Source: Arenicola marina
Taxonomy: Eukaryota; Annelida; Polychaeta; Arenicolidae
Direction of reading: 5' to 3'
Length of the DNA stretch: 64,000 bases
Assembly: GCA_964019135.1 (NCBI GenBank)
Contig: OZ025248.1
Span: 43,331,670 to 43,395,669, forward strand
The notes beneath the pieces were generated by a model, which had not been told where the DNA came from, did not search any database, and saw only the letters and a list, made by a program, of their open reading frames with translations. Below, piece by piece: positions 11,202 to 23,800 of this stretch (position 1 is its first letter; every line of letters begins with the position of its first letter). A program made the position numbers and the translations under genes.

Positions 11202-11988
11202 TTCACCGTTATTTTAACTTCATTATGTACTAATAATGCACTTTCTTCTTGTTCACATACACCATATATTACACTAATAATATTGTTCGACCAGTACAAG
11301 AACCACTGAGGAGACAAGATGTCTCGGGAACATGTTAAAAAAAGTTCGCAAGTAAAAGGTACATTGACAAGATTGTACATACTGCAGAAATATTGTCCCG
11401 AAATGTGCGCAAAAATTGAATATTAATTATGTGACGGAGCAAAAAAGAGCACCAATTAGAGTGCGGATAAAAAAAAGAACAAAAGATACAACACCCACAA
11501 TACAGTAGACGCTAGCTGATAGGTTTTGAAACAACCGAGATTAGATGACGAGACAGGTGTTATAATATAAAACTTTGGTTCATAACATGACGTAGTTACC
11601 TGTGTTACAGGCAGGAACATTTAACGTATTCACTCCTGTCTGGAGGACATGGCATCAATTATGTAAATAGATACTCAGACACCAAAAGATCTGTGCACCC
11701 CTTGTACTACCCGTTCACTCTTGAAAGGTACGCGGACTTAAGATTTCCATCATAAGGTTTAGTTCTAGTGAGGCGGGAAGAGTACTCATGAGTGTTATCC
11801 GAGGTGTCCAACTCCAGTTTTGTGCACCTACCATAACGCCCCAATACGCCACACATGAGCAGAATGGTACAGACCAATGTCATTACTCAGGCCGCTACTG
11901 GGCAGGTTCCACGGTGTATCGAGTTATATCACGTCCACGGTGTCAGCTCTATGGTTCATGAGCAGTGCTTCGGGGGTTGTCTCAAAAT
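11202..11988 (-). other. Inter-ORF region of the LINE
   Basis: Non-coding sequence between ORF1 and ORF2 on the minus strand. Just after the ORF1 stop, GATTTTGAGA followed by a C-run (11965-11985, minus strand) is shared with the corresponding place in the plus-strand LINE (30267-30283). A short open frame at 11186-11380 has no recognisable content. Confidence 0.6.
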
Positions 11989-12720
11989 CTACTGGCGATC
12001 GGTAGAGGCCGCAGGATTCTGCAGCCACTTCGATGGTAGAGAAGATATGGTATCCCATTTATAACTTTTGCCGTCAATAATGAGCTTATTCTGTACAATA
12101 CTCGCGCGACTGCCATCCTGCCGTGCTGCTTTCATGACCGGTAGGAGCTTGCGACGTTCCAGCTGCATGTATTTCGGCATGTCGTCGTTCAGGTAGATGT
12201 TGCTACCAGCCAGACATTTCTTTTTGTCCCAGACTTTTTTGCGATCTGGGTAAAAAGCAAATCGGGCGATAATAGGTCTAGGGGTCTTTCGGGCTGTCCC
12301 TTCAACTGGAGACGATCCCAGTCGGTGACACCTTTGGAGCTTTATGTCCCCTGCGTCATCGATTTTCAGTTTTTCCCGCATAAGCTTCTGAATGACACAT
12401 GTGCAGTCTGGCTGCGCCCCTGCTGATTCTTCGACTCCATGGAAAATGATATTTTCTCTTCGGCCATATGCTTCCAGCTCAGCGAGGTCTTTTCTTAGCT
12501 GTTCATTTTCCTTCTTGATTTGGATGATCTCGTTGGTTGGGTCTCGCCCTTCTAAATGCGCCATTTTATTCTTGAGGCTGACGTTCTCCTTTTCTAGGGA
12601 GTCGACTCTTTTAGAATTGTATTCTGATGCCTCTTTCAACTGCTCTATTTCTCGATTGATTGATTGTATGGCATCTTTCATTTCGGGAAGACACAAGACA
12701 CTTGCCCTTATTTCTTCCAT
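11989..12720 (-). CDS. LINE ORF1 (L1-ORF1-like RNA-binding protein), 5'-truncated
   Basis: 243 codons from the first Met, but the frame stays open upstream (DLKSV before the Met) to the element boundary, so the true N-terminus is probably lost. Residues about 10-90 are heptad-like coiled coil rich in E, K and L. The coil leads to YGRRENIIFHGVEES, the start of an RRM-like domain, and then CHRLG and RPIIARFAFYPDRKKVW, typical of L1-type ORF1 proteins. The C-terminal domain contains ERRKLLPVMKAARQDGSRAS. In LINEs this protein binds the element RNA as a trimer and acts as a chaperone. It is about 65% identical over the last 63 residues (41 of 63 by eye) to the ORF1 fragment of the plus-strand LINE at 30037. 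Confidence 0.85.
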   Translation of the reverse strand: MEEIRASVLCLPEMKDAIQSINREIEQLKEASEYNSKRVDSLEKENVSLKNKMAHLEGRDPTNEIIQIKKENEQLRKDLAELEAYGRRENIIFHGVEESAGAQPDCTCVIQKLMREKLKIDDAGDIKLQRCHRLGSSPVEGTARKTPRPIIARFAFYPDRKKVWDKKKCLAGSNIYLNDDMPKYMQLERRKLLPVMKAARQDGSRASIVQNKLIIDGKSYKWDTISSLPSKWLQNPAASTDRQ

Positions 12721-12739
12721 TACAGACTTTAAGTCTTCT

Positions 12740-13214
12740 TGAAGCTTTAACTCTTGGCCTAGCCTGGCCCTGGCCTCATTATGTGAAGCTTTGAACCTGA
12801 CCGTGGCCTCATTGTGAGACGCTTTAACCCTTCCCCTGGCTCATTATGTGAAGCTTTGTCCTGTCTCCTGGCATCATACTTTAACCTTTGGCCTGACCTC
12901 ATTACGAGACGCTTTAACCCTTGCCCTGGCACATTATGTAAAGGTTTGACCTTGGCCCTGGCCTCATTATGAAGAGCCTTAGCCCTTGACATGGCCTCAT
13001 TCTGTGAACCTGTACCCTTGGCCTGTCCTCTTTATTTAAACCTATAACCCATTGATGTGGCCTCCTTATGTGAAGCTTTAATCCATTGGCCTGGACTCAT
13101 TGTGTGAAACTTTACCATTGGCCTGGCCTCATTGTGTGAAGCTTTAACCCAACGTCCTGGATTCATTGTGTGAAGCTTTAACCCATTGGCCTGGCCTCCT
13201 ATGTGCAGCTTTAA
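12740..13214. repeat. About 31-bp minisatellite, right half
   Basis: Continuation of the array that ends at 7724, with the same CTGGCCTCATT-TGTGAAGCTTT units, more diverged toward the right edge. Confidence 0.88.
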
Positions 13215-13275
13215 GGATAAAGATCCCAAAGAGGAGGGGGGCACTTCCGGAGACACTCCTCTCTCTGCCTTGACC
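13215..13275 (+). mobile_element. Possible SINE 3' remnant
   Basis: GGATAAAGATCCCA followed by a G-rich block and CTCCTCTCTCTGCC resembles the part of the SINE at 24590-24850 that starts AGGATAAAGATCCCATG. It is short and lacks the tRNA-like head, so it may be a decayed fragment sitting at the edge of the minisatellite. Confidence 0.4.
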
Positions 13276-13777
13276 CTTCCTGTTGTTGCGATCTCATGTC
13301 TGCCTGTTGTTCTATTACTTGTGTGAGTCAGTGATCATTGTCACTATTTCGTGGGTCATTTCTGCTTGCCAGTGTTTTATATATGTGTATCACTACTTCC
13401 ATGCCTGCTCTATACACCATACACATCCCTGCAGCCATTTCTCCGTCTCTTTTATCTTTTCTGAGCCTTGGGACAATGGGCCTTTTCAAAATAATCAAAC
13501 GTTGCAAAGGCACTCAGTGTGACCACAATCTCAATTGGCATATCTTGGGCGTTGCGACATATATTGGTGGGAACGCTGAACCAAACGACCGGTTTAAAAC
13601 CTGAATCAGGCGGATGTAGTGTCGGTGTGGTGTTGTGTGTAGCTCTCTTTGGTGTATATAACAGGATTCATGTACGTAACAACCCTTATTTCAGGGATAC
13701 ATCAGAATTCGGTAGTGCTATTGTGAACAGAGGAAAGTATATTGATAAAATTAAATGGGTGTCAATATCTTTTGCAG
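13276..13777. other. Intron, no feature seen
   Basis: Unique intronic sequence with short unsupported open frames. Confidence 0.5.
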
Positions 13778-13801
13778 GCAACTCGAAGCTGCCAAGGAAA
13801 A
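13778..13801 (+). CDS. Predicted 24-nt cassette microexon of the receptor PTP
   Basis: The acceptor AATATCTTTTGCAG is followed by 24 nt and the donor GAAAA|GTAAAT. The flanking exons (6401-6493, phase 2 out; 29210-29297, one base in) are directly compatible, and inserting these 24 nt keeps frame and phase, adding QLEAAKEK before PPPVH. The charged octapeptide would extend the helical juxtamembrane linker. Evidence is splice-site strength, exact multiple-of-three length and phase match; there is no homology test. A chance pair of sites in a 22-kb intron remains possible. Confidence 0.45.
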
Positions 13802-14861
13802 GTAAATACTATATCCAGTTAACGACATTTTCTAAGCTTTAACCTAGCTTAGGGTGTTGAAGGCAGTGTAGATTGGTGATATGTATTCCCCATGCCCATG
13901 CCCCTATAACGCCTTCGTGTCACGTGGTCTGTATTGCGCAATCCCCGTGATCTGAGCCCCGTCGATACGCTGCAGTAGTGTGCTTTTGCTTCCGTGGCAG
14001 ATCCAAAGTGTTGTTCTGACTTCTTTACTTCACTACGGACACTACTCTCGCACCCCGTTTCTGTATTTAAATAATGTTCGTGTTGTTATCTGTTTATAAA
14101 AATGTATGCCATTTCCTGCGCCTTCTCACTTCATAGTCACCAACATGCTGCCTTCAAACATTCCTGCTCCCCATACATTATCACTCCTATAATATCAGTA
14201 TATATAGAATATTTATATCTAATTCTGAAGGTTGCTTACAGTGAGGAAACAATGATGCACAATAAGATGATTCAATTTTAGGGATTGTCTTCTGCATATT
14301 TGCGACATCATTGGGTGGTGTTTAACAATATTTTGTCTGATTTGATGCTTTGCGTATGATCGGCTTCCTAATATTTCACGGTTTGCGGATAATGTTTTGT
14401 TAACACCTAGGTTAAGTTTGCAGTTGTTGCCTGCTCGATCTTCGTAAGGCTGCCTCTTAGATATACCCGCGGGCGGAGGGAGCATGATATCAGTCCCCTG
14501 GCATGGGCTAAGTGCTTTTGCTTATTCAGATCCACACAACGTCGAATTGGTCCCCCAAGTTTGGTTGAACAGTACTCCAAAGTGGTATGATATTCCTTTG
14601 CAGCAATAGCAAAAACGCGCCAAGAATTACCGACGTAGAAATGAAGCAGGTTGAGGCACAAAGGTAGTAGAGCATCGTGCATGACGCTTTGCTGGCCACT
14701 TGATTTCAGTCACGTGGGAACGCGTGGTCCTACGTCAGCAGTAATTAAGGGCATGTTACGTGCAAGGAAATTAAGGTGAACATCCATCGCTCACTCTAGT
14801 AATACCGTGCTCGCGTTTGATGCTGTATTATTTTATAATTATCAGGATATATAATATGAGA
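13802..14861. other. Intron, no feature seen
   Basis: Unique sequence. Minus-strand open frames at about 14219-14682 have no family I recognise and no splice support. Confidence 0.5.
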
Positions 14862-17800
14862 CTGTCCTATATAAAACCACGCCACCGGGCACTGGTGGAC
14901 AGGTATAGTCATCCCTGATACTGTCCTATATAAAACCACCCCACCGGGCACTGGTGGACAGGCACAGTCATCCCTGATACTGTCCTATATAAAACCGCCC
15001 CACCGAGCACTGGTGGACATGTACAGTCATCCCTGATACTGTCCTATATAAAACAACCCCACCGGGCACTGGTGGACAGGCACAGTCATCCCTGATACTG
15101 TCCTATATAAAACCACCCCACCGGGCACTGGTGGACAGGTATAGTCATCCCTGATACTGTCCTATATAAAACCGCCCCACCGGGCACTGGTGGACAGATA
15201 CAGTCATCCCTGATACTGTCTATATAAAACCGCCTCACCGGACACTGGTGGACAGGTACAGTCATCCCTGATACTGTCTATATAAAACCACCCCACCAGA
15301 CACTGGTGGACAGGTACAGTCATCCCTGATACTGTCTATATAAAACAACCCCACCGGGCACTGGTGGACAGGCACAGTCATCCCTGATACTGTCCTATAT
15401 AAAACAACCCCACCGGGCACTGGTGGACAGGCACAGTCATCCCTGATACTGTCCTATATAAAACAACCCCACCGGGCACTGGTGGACAGGCATAGTCATC
15501 CCTGATACTGTCCTATATAAAACCGCCCCACCGGGCACTGGTGGACAGATACAGTCATCCCTGATACTGTCTATATAAAACCGCCCCACCGGACACTGGT
15601 GGACAGGTACAGTCATCCCTGATACTGTCTATATAAAACCACCCCACCAGACACTGGTGGACAGGTACAGTCATCCCTGATACTGTCTATATAAAACCAC
15701 CCTACCGGACACTGGTGGACAGGTACAGTCATCCCTGATACTGTCTATATAAAACCGCCCCACCGGACACTGGTGGACAGGTACAGTCATCCCTGATACT
15801 GTCTGTATAAAACCATCCTACCGAGCACTGGTGGACAGGTACAGTCATCCCTGATACTGTCTATATAAAACCACCCCACCGAGCACTGGTGGACAGGTAC
15901 AGTCATCCCTGATACTGTCCTATATAAAACAACCCCACCGGGTACTGGTGGACAGGAACAGTCATCCCTGATACTGTCCTATATAAAACCGCCCCACCGG
16001 GCACTGGTGGACAGGTACAGTCATCCCTGATACTGTCCTATATACAACCGCCCCACCGGGCACTGGTGGACAGGTACAGTCATCCCTGATACTGTACTAT
16101 ATAAAACCACCCCACCGGGCACTGGTGGACAGGTACAGTCATCCCTGATACTGTACTTTATAAAACCGCCCCACCGGGCACTGGTGGACAGGTACAGTCA
16201 TCCCTGATACTGTCCTATACAAAACCACCCCACCGGGCACTAGTGGACAGGTACAGTCATCCCTGATACTGTCCTATATAAAACCGCCCCACCGGGCACT
16301 GGTGGACAGGTACAGTCATCCCTGATACTGTCCTATATACAACCGCCCCACCGGGCACTGGTGGACAGGTACAGTCATCCCTGATACTGTCCTATATAAA
16401 ACCACCCCACCGGACACTGTTGGACAGGTACAGTCATCCCTGATACTGTCTATATAAAACCGCCCCACCGGACACTGGTGGACAGGTACAGTCATCCCTG
16501 ATACTGTCTATATAAAACCACACCACCGGACACTGGTGGACAGGTACAGTCATCCCTGATACTGTCTATATAAAACCACCCCACCGAGCACTGGTGAACA
16601 GGTACAGTCATCCCTGATACTGTCCTATATAAAACCACCCCACCGGGCACTGGTGGACAGGTACAGTCATCCCTGATATTGTCCTATAGAAAACCACCCC
16701 ACCGAGCACTGATGGACAGGTACATCCATCCCTGATACCGTCCTATATACAACCACCCCACCGGGCACTGGTGGACAGGTACAGTCATCCCTGATACTGT
16801 CCTATATAAAACAACCCCATCGGGCACTGGTGGACAGGTACAGTCATCCCTGATATTGTCCTAGATACAACCATCCCACAGAGCACTGGTGGACATGTAC
16901 AGTCATCCCTGATACTGTCCTATAGAAAACCACCCCACCGGGCACTGGTGGACATGTACAGTCATCCCTGATACTGTCATATATAAAACCACCCCACCGG
17001 GCACTGGTGGACAGGTGCAGTCATCCCTGATACTGTCCCATATAAAACCACCCCACCGGGCACTGGTGGACATGTACAGTCATCCCTGACACTGTCCTAT
17101 ATAAAACCACCCCACCGGGCACTGGTGGACAGGTACAGTCATCCCTGATACTGTCCTATATAAAACAACCCCACCGAGCACTGGTGGACAGGTACAGTCA
17201 TCCCTGATATTGTCCTGTATAAAACCACCCCACCGGGCACTGGTGGACAGGTACAGTCATCCCTGATACTGTCCTATATACAACCACACCACCGGGCCCT
17301 GGTGGACATGTACAGTCATCCCTGACACTGTCCTATATACAACCACCCCACCGGGCACTGGTGGACAGGTACAGTCATCCCTGATACTGTCCAATATAAA
17401 ACCACCCCACCGGGCACTGGTGGACAGGTACAGTCATCCCTGATACTGTCCTATATAAAACCACCCCACCCAGCACTGGTGGACAGGTACATCCATCCCT
17501 GATACTGTCCTATATAAAACCACCCCACCGGGCACTGGTGGACAGGTACAGTCATCCCTGATACTGTCCTATATAAAACCACTCCACCGGGCACTGGTAG
17601 ACAGGTACATTCATCCCTGATACTGTCCTATGTAAAACCACCCCACCGGGCACTGGTGGACAGGTACAATCATCCCTGATACTGTCCTATATAAAACCAC
17701 CCAACCGGGCACTGGTGGACAGGTACAGTCATCCCTGATACTGTCCAATATAAAACCACCCCACCGGGCACTGGTGGACGTGTACAGTCATTCCTGATAC

Positions 17801-20800
17801 TGTCCTATATAAAACCGCCCCAACTAGCACTGGTGGACAGGTACATTCATTCCTGATACTGTGGTATATAAAAGCACCCTACCTGGCACTGGTGGACAGG
17901 TACAGTCATTCCGATACTGTCCTAAAATAAACCGCCCTACCGGGCACTGGTGGACAAGTACAGTCTTTCCGATACTGTCCTAAAATAAAGCGCTCCACCG
18001 GACACTGGTGGACAGGTACAGTCATCCCTGATACTGTCCTAGATAACATCGCCCCACCGGGCACTGGTAGACAGGTATAGTCATCCCTGATACTGTCCTA
18101 TATAAAACCACCCCACCGGGCACTGGTGGACAGGTACAGTCATGCCTGATACTGTACTATATAAAACCACCCCACCGAGCACTGGTGGACAGGTACAGTC
18201 ATCCCTGATACTGTCCTATATAAAACCACCCCACCGGGCACTGGTGGACAGTTACAGTCATCCCTGATACTGTCCTATATAAAACAACCCCACCGAGCAC
18301 TGGTGGACAGGTACAGTCATTCCGATACTGTCCTAAAATAAACCGCCCCACCGGACACTGGTGGACAGGCACAGTCATCCCTGATACTGTCCTATATAAA
18401 ACCACCCCACCAGGCACTGGTGGACAGGTATAGTCATCCCTGATACTGTCCTATACAAAACCACCCCACCGGGCACTGGTGGACAGGTACAGTCATCCCT
18501 GATACTGTCCTATATAAAACCACCCCACCGGGCACTGGTGGACAGGTACAGTCATCCCAGATACTGTCCTATATCAAACCACCGTACCGGGCACTGGTGA
18601 ACAGGTATAGTCATCCCTGATACTGTCCTATAAAAACCATCCCACCGGGCACTGGTGGACAGGTACAGTCATCCCTGATACTGTCCTATATAAAACAACC
18701 CCACCGGGCACTGGTGGACAGGCACAGTCATCCCTGATACTGTCCTATATAAAACCACCCCACCGGGCACTGGTGGACAGGTATAGTCATCCCTGATACT
18801 GTCCTATATAAAACCGCCCCACCGGGCACTGGTGGACAGATACAGTCATCCCTGATACTGTCTATATAAAACCGCCTCACCGGACACTGGTGGAAAGGTA
18901 CAGTCATCCCTGATACTGTCTATATAAAACCACCCCAGCAGACACTGGTGGACAGGTACAGTCATCCCTGATACTGTCTATATAAAACAACCCCACCGGG
19001 CACTGGTGGACAGGCACAGTCATCCCTGATACTGTCCTATATAAAACCACCCCACCGGGCACTGGTGGACAGGCACAGTCATCCCTGATACTGTCCTATA
19101 TAAAACCACCCCACCGGGCACTGGTGGACAGGTATAGTCATCCCTGATACTGTCCTATATAAAACCGCCCCACCGGGCACTGGTGGACAGATACAGTCAT
19201 CCCTGATACTGTCTATATAAAACCGCCCCACCGGACACTGGTGGACAGGTACAGTCATCCCTGATACTGTCTATATAAAACCACCCCACCAGACACTGGT
19301 GGACAGGTACAGTCATCCCTGATACTGTCTATATAAAACCACCCCACCGGACACTGGTGGACAGGTACAGTCATCCCTGATACTGTCTATATAAAACCGT
19401 CCCACCGGACACTGGTGGAGAGGTACAGTCATCCCTGATACTGTCTATATAAACCCCCCCCCCCGACACTGGTGGACAGGTACAGTCATCCCTGATACTG
19501 TCTATATAAAGCCACCCCACCGAGCACTGGTGGACAGGTACAGTCATCCCTGATACTGTCCTATATAAAACAACCCCACCGGGTACTGGTGGACAGGTAC
19601 AGTCATCCCTGATACTGTCCTATATAAAACCGCCCCACCGGGCACTGGTGGACAGGTACAGTCATCCCTGATACTGTCCTATATACAACCGCCCCACCGG
19701 GCACTGGTGGACAGGTACAGTCATCCCTGATACTGTACTATATAAAACCACCCCACAGGGCACTGGTGGACAGGTACAGTCATCCCTGATACTGTACTTT
19801 ATAAAACCGCCCCACCGGGCACTGGTGGACAGGTACAGTCATCCCTGATACTGTCCTATATAAAACCACCCCACCGGGCACTAGTGGACAGGTGCAGTCA
19901 TCCCTGATACTGTCCTATATAAAACCGCCCCACCGGGCACTGGTGGACAGGTACAGTCATCCCTGATACTGTCTTATATACAACCGCCCCACCGGGCACT
20001 GGTGGACAGGTAGTCATCCCTGATACTGTCCTATATAAAACCACCCCACCCGACACTGGTGGACAGGTACAGTCATCCCTGATACTGTCTATATAAAACC
20101 GCCCCACCGGACACTGGTGGACAGGTACAGTCATCCTTGATACTGTCTATATAAAACCACACCACCGGACACTGGTGGACAGGTACAGTCATCCCTTATA
20201 CTGTCTATATAAAACCACCCCACCGAGCACTGGTGAACAGGTACAGTCATCCCTGATACTGTCCTATATAAAACCACCCCACCGGGCACTGGTGGACAGG
20301 TACAGTCATCCCTGATATTGTCCTATAGAAAACTACCCCACCGAGCACTGGTGGACAGGTACAGTCATCCCTGATACCGTCCTATATACAACCACCCCAC
20401 CGGGCACTGGTGGACAGGTACAGTCATCCCTGATACTGTCCTATATAAAACAACCCCATCGGGCACTGGTGGACAGGTACAGTCATCCCTGATATTGTCC
20501 TAGATACAACCATCCCACAGAGCACTGGTGGACATGTACAGTCATCCCTGATACTGTCCTATAGAAAACCACCCCACCGGGCACTGGTGGACATGTACAG
20601 TCATCCCTGATACTGTCATATATAAAACCACCCCACCGGGCACTGGTGGACAGGTGCAGTCATCCCTGATACTGTCCCATATAAAACCACCCCACCGGCC
20701 ACTGGTGGACATGTACAGTCATCCCTGACACTGTCCTATATAAAACCACCCCACCGGGCACTGGTGGACAGGTACAGTCATCCCTGATACTGTCCTATAT

Positions 20801-23800
20801 AAAACAACCCCACCGAGCACTGGTGGACAGGTACAGTCATCCCTGATATTGTCCTGTATAAAACCACCCCACCGGGCACTGGTGGACAGGTACAGTCATC
20901 CCTGATACTGTCCTATATACAACCACCCCACCGGGCCCTGGTGGACATGTACAGTCATCCCTGACACTGTCCTATATACAACCACCCCACCGGGCACTGG
21001 TGGACAGGTACAGTCATCCCTGATACTGTCCTATATACAACCACCCCACCGGGCACTGGTGGACATGTACAGTCATCCCTGACATTGTCCTATATAAAAC
21101 CACCCCACCGGGCACTGGTGGACAGGTACAGTCATCCCTGATACTGTCCTATATAAAACAACCCCACCGTGCACTGGTGGACAGGCACAGTCATCACTGA
21201 TACTGTCCTATATACAACCGCCCCACCGGGCACTGGTGGACAGGTACAATCATCCCTGATACTGTCCTATATAAAACCACCTCACCGGACACTGGTGGAT
21301 AGGTACCATCATCCCTGATACTGTCCTCGATAAAATCGCCCCACCAGGCACTGGTGGAAAGGTACAGTCATCCCTGATATTGTCCTAGATAAAACCATCC
21401 AACAGAGCACTGGTTGACAGGTACAGTCCTCCCTGATATTGTCCTATATAAAACCACCCCACCGAGCACTGGTGGACAGGTACAGTCTTTCCGATACTTT
21501 CCTAAAATAAACCGCCCCACCGGACACTGGTGGACAGGTACTGTAATCCCTGATACTGTCCTAGATCAAATCGCCCCACCGGGCACTGGTGGACAGGTAC
21601 AGCCATCCCTGATACTGTCCTATATAAAACCACCCCACCGGACACTGGTGGACAGGTACAGTCATCCCTGATACTGTCCTATGTCAAACGGCCCCACCAG
21701 GCACTGGTGGACAGATACAGTCATCCCTGATACTGTCCTAGATCAGACCACCTCACTGAGCACTGGTGGACAGGTACAGTCATCCCTGGTACTGTCCTAT
21801 ATAAAACCACCCCACCGGGCACTGGTGGACAGGTACAGTCATCCCTGATACTGTCCTATATAAAACCACCCCACCCAGCACTGGTGGACAGGTACATCCA
21901 TCCCTGATACTGTCCTATATAAAACCACCCCACCGGGCACTGGTGGACAGGTACAGTCATCCCTGATACTGTCCTATATAAAACCACCCCACCCAGCACT
22001 CGTGGACAGGTACATCCATCCCTGATACTGTCCTATGTAAAACCACCCCACCGGGCACTGGTGGACAGGTACAGTCATCCCTGATACTGTCCTATATAAA
22101 ACCACCCCACCGGGCACTGGTGGACAGGTACATCCATCCCCGATACTGTCCTATATAAAACCACCCCACCGGGCACTGGTGGACAGGTACAGTCATCCCT
22201 GATACTGGCCTATATAAAACCACCCCACCCAGCACTGGTGGACAGATACATTCATCCCTGATACTTTCCTATGTAAAACCACCCAACCGGGCACTGGTGG
22301 ACAGGTACAGTCATCCCTGATACTGTCCTATATAAAACCACCCAACCGGGCACTGGTGGACAGGTACAGTCATCCCTGACACTGTCCAATATAAAAAGAC
22401 CCCACCCGGCACTGGTGGACGTGTACAGTCATTCCTGATACTGTCCTATATAAAACCGCCCCAACAGGCACTGGTGGACAGGTACATTCATTCCTGATAC
22501 TGTGGTATATAAAAGCACCCTACCTGGCACTGGTGGACAGGTACAGTCATTCCGATACTGTCCTAAAATAAACCGCCCTACCGGGCACTGGTGGACAAGT
22601 ACAGTCATTCCGATACTGTCCTATATAAAACCACCCCACCAGGCACTGGTGGACAGGTACAGTCATCCCTGATACTGTCCTATATAAAACCGCCCCACCG
22701 GGCACTGGTAGACAGGTATAGTCATCCCTGATACTGTCCTATATAAAACCACCCCACCGGGCACTGGTGGACAGGTACAGTCATCCCTGATACTGTCCTA
22801 TATAAAACCACCCCACCGGGCACTGGTGGACAGGTACAGTCATCCCTGATACTGTCCTATATAAAACCACCGTACCGGGCACTGGTGAACAGGTATAGTC
22901 ATCCCTGATACTGTCCTATAAAAAACCATCCCACCGGGCACTGGTGGACAGGTACAGCCATTCCTCATACTGCCCTACATAAAACCACCCCACCGGGCAC
23001 TGGTGGACAGGTACAGTCATCCCTGATACTGTCCTATATAAAACCCCCCCACCGGGCACTGGTGGACAGGTACAGTCATCCCTAATGCTGTCCTATATAA
23101 AACCACCGGACACTGTTGGACAGGTACAGTCATCTCTGATACTGTCCTATAAAAAACCATCCCACCGGGCACTGGTGGACAGGTACAGCCATTCCTGATA
23201 CTGCCCTACATAAAACCACCCCACCGGGCACTGGTGGACAGGTACAGTCATCCCTGATACTGTCCTATATAAAACCACCCCACCGGGCACTGGTGGACAG
23301 GTACAGTCATCCCTGATACTGTCCTATATAAAACCACCCCACCGGGCACTGGTGGACAGGTACAGTCATCCCTGATACTGTCCTATATAAAACCACCGTA
23401 CCGGGCACTGGTGAAGAGGTATAGTCATCCCTGATACTGTCCTATAAAAAACCATCCCACCGGGCACTGGTGGACAGGTACAATCATCGCGGATACTGTC
23501 CTACATAAAACCACCCCATCGGGCACTGGTGGACAGGTAGTCATCCCTGATACTGTCATTTATTAAACAACTCCACCGGGCACTGGTGGACAGGTACAGT
23601 CATCCCTGATACTGTCCTATATAAAACCACCCCACCGGGCACTGGTGGACAGGTACAGTCATCCCTGATACTGTCCTATAAAAAACCATCCCACCGGGCA
23701 CTGGTAGACAGGTACAGTCATCCCCGATACTGTCCTACATAAAACCAACCCACCGGGCACTGGTGGACAGGTACAGTCATCTCTGATACTGTCCAATATA

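Larger units (their letters stand above)
7725..12739 (-). mobile_element. Minus-strand non-LTR retrotransposon (LINE), about 5.0 kb
   Basis: Lies between two halves of one minisatellite, which fixes its ends at about 7725 and 12739. A possible 4-bp target duplication TGAA is at 7721-7724 and 12740-12743. On the minus strand it carries a 5'-truncated ORF1 (11989-12720, open to the boundary), about 790 bp of inter-ORF sequence, ORF2 (8055-11201), a 3' region with a long homopolymer at about 7975-8000, and a tail of repeated AATTC units at about 7725-7738. A short microsatellite tail instead of poly(A) is common in Jockey/CR1-type LINEs. The intact ORF2 suggests recent insertion. Confidence 0.85.

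Noticed and set aside
14219..14682. Minus-strand open frames of 88-91 codons as a gene or element fragment
   Set aside because: No recognisable domain, and no consistent splice sites.
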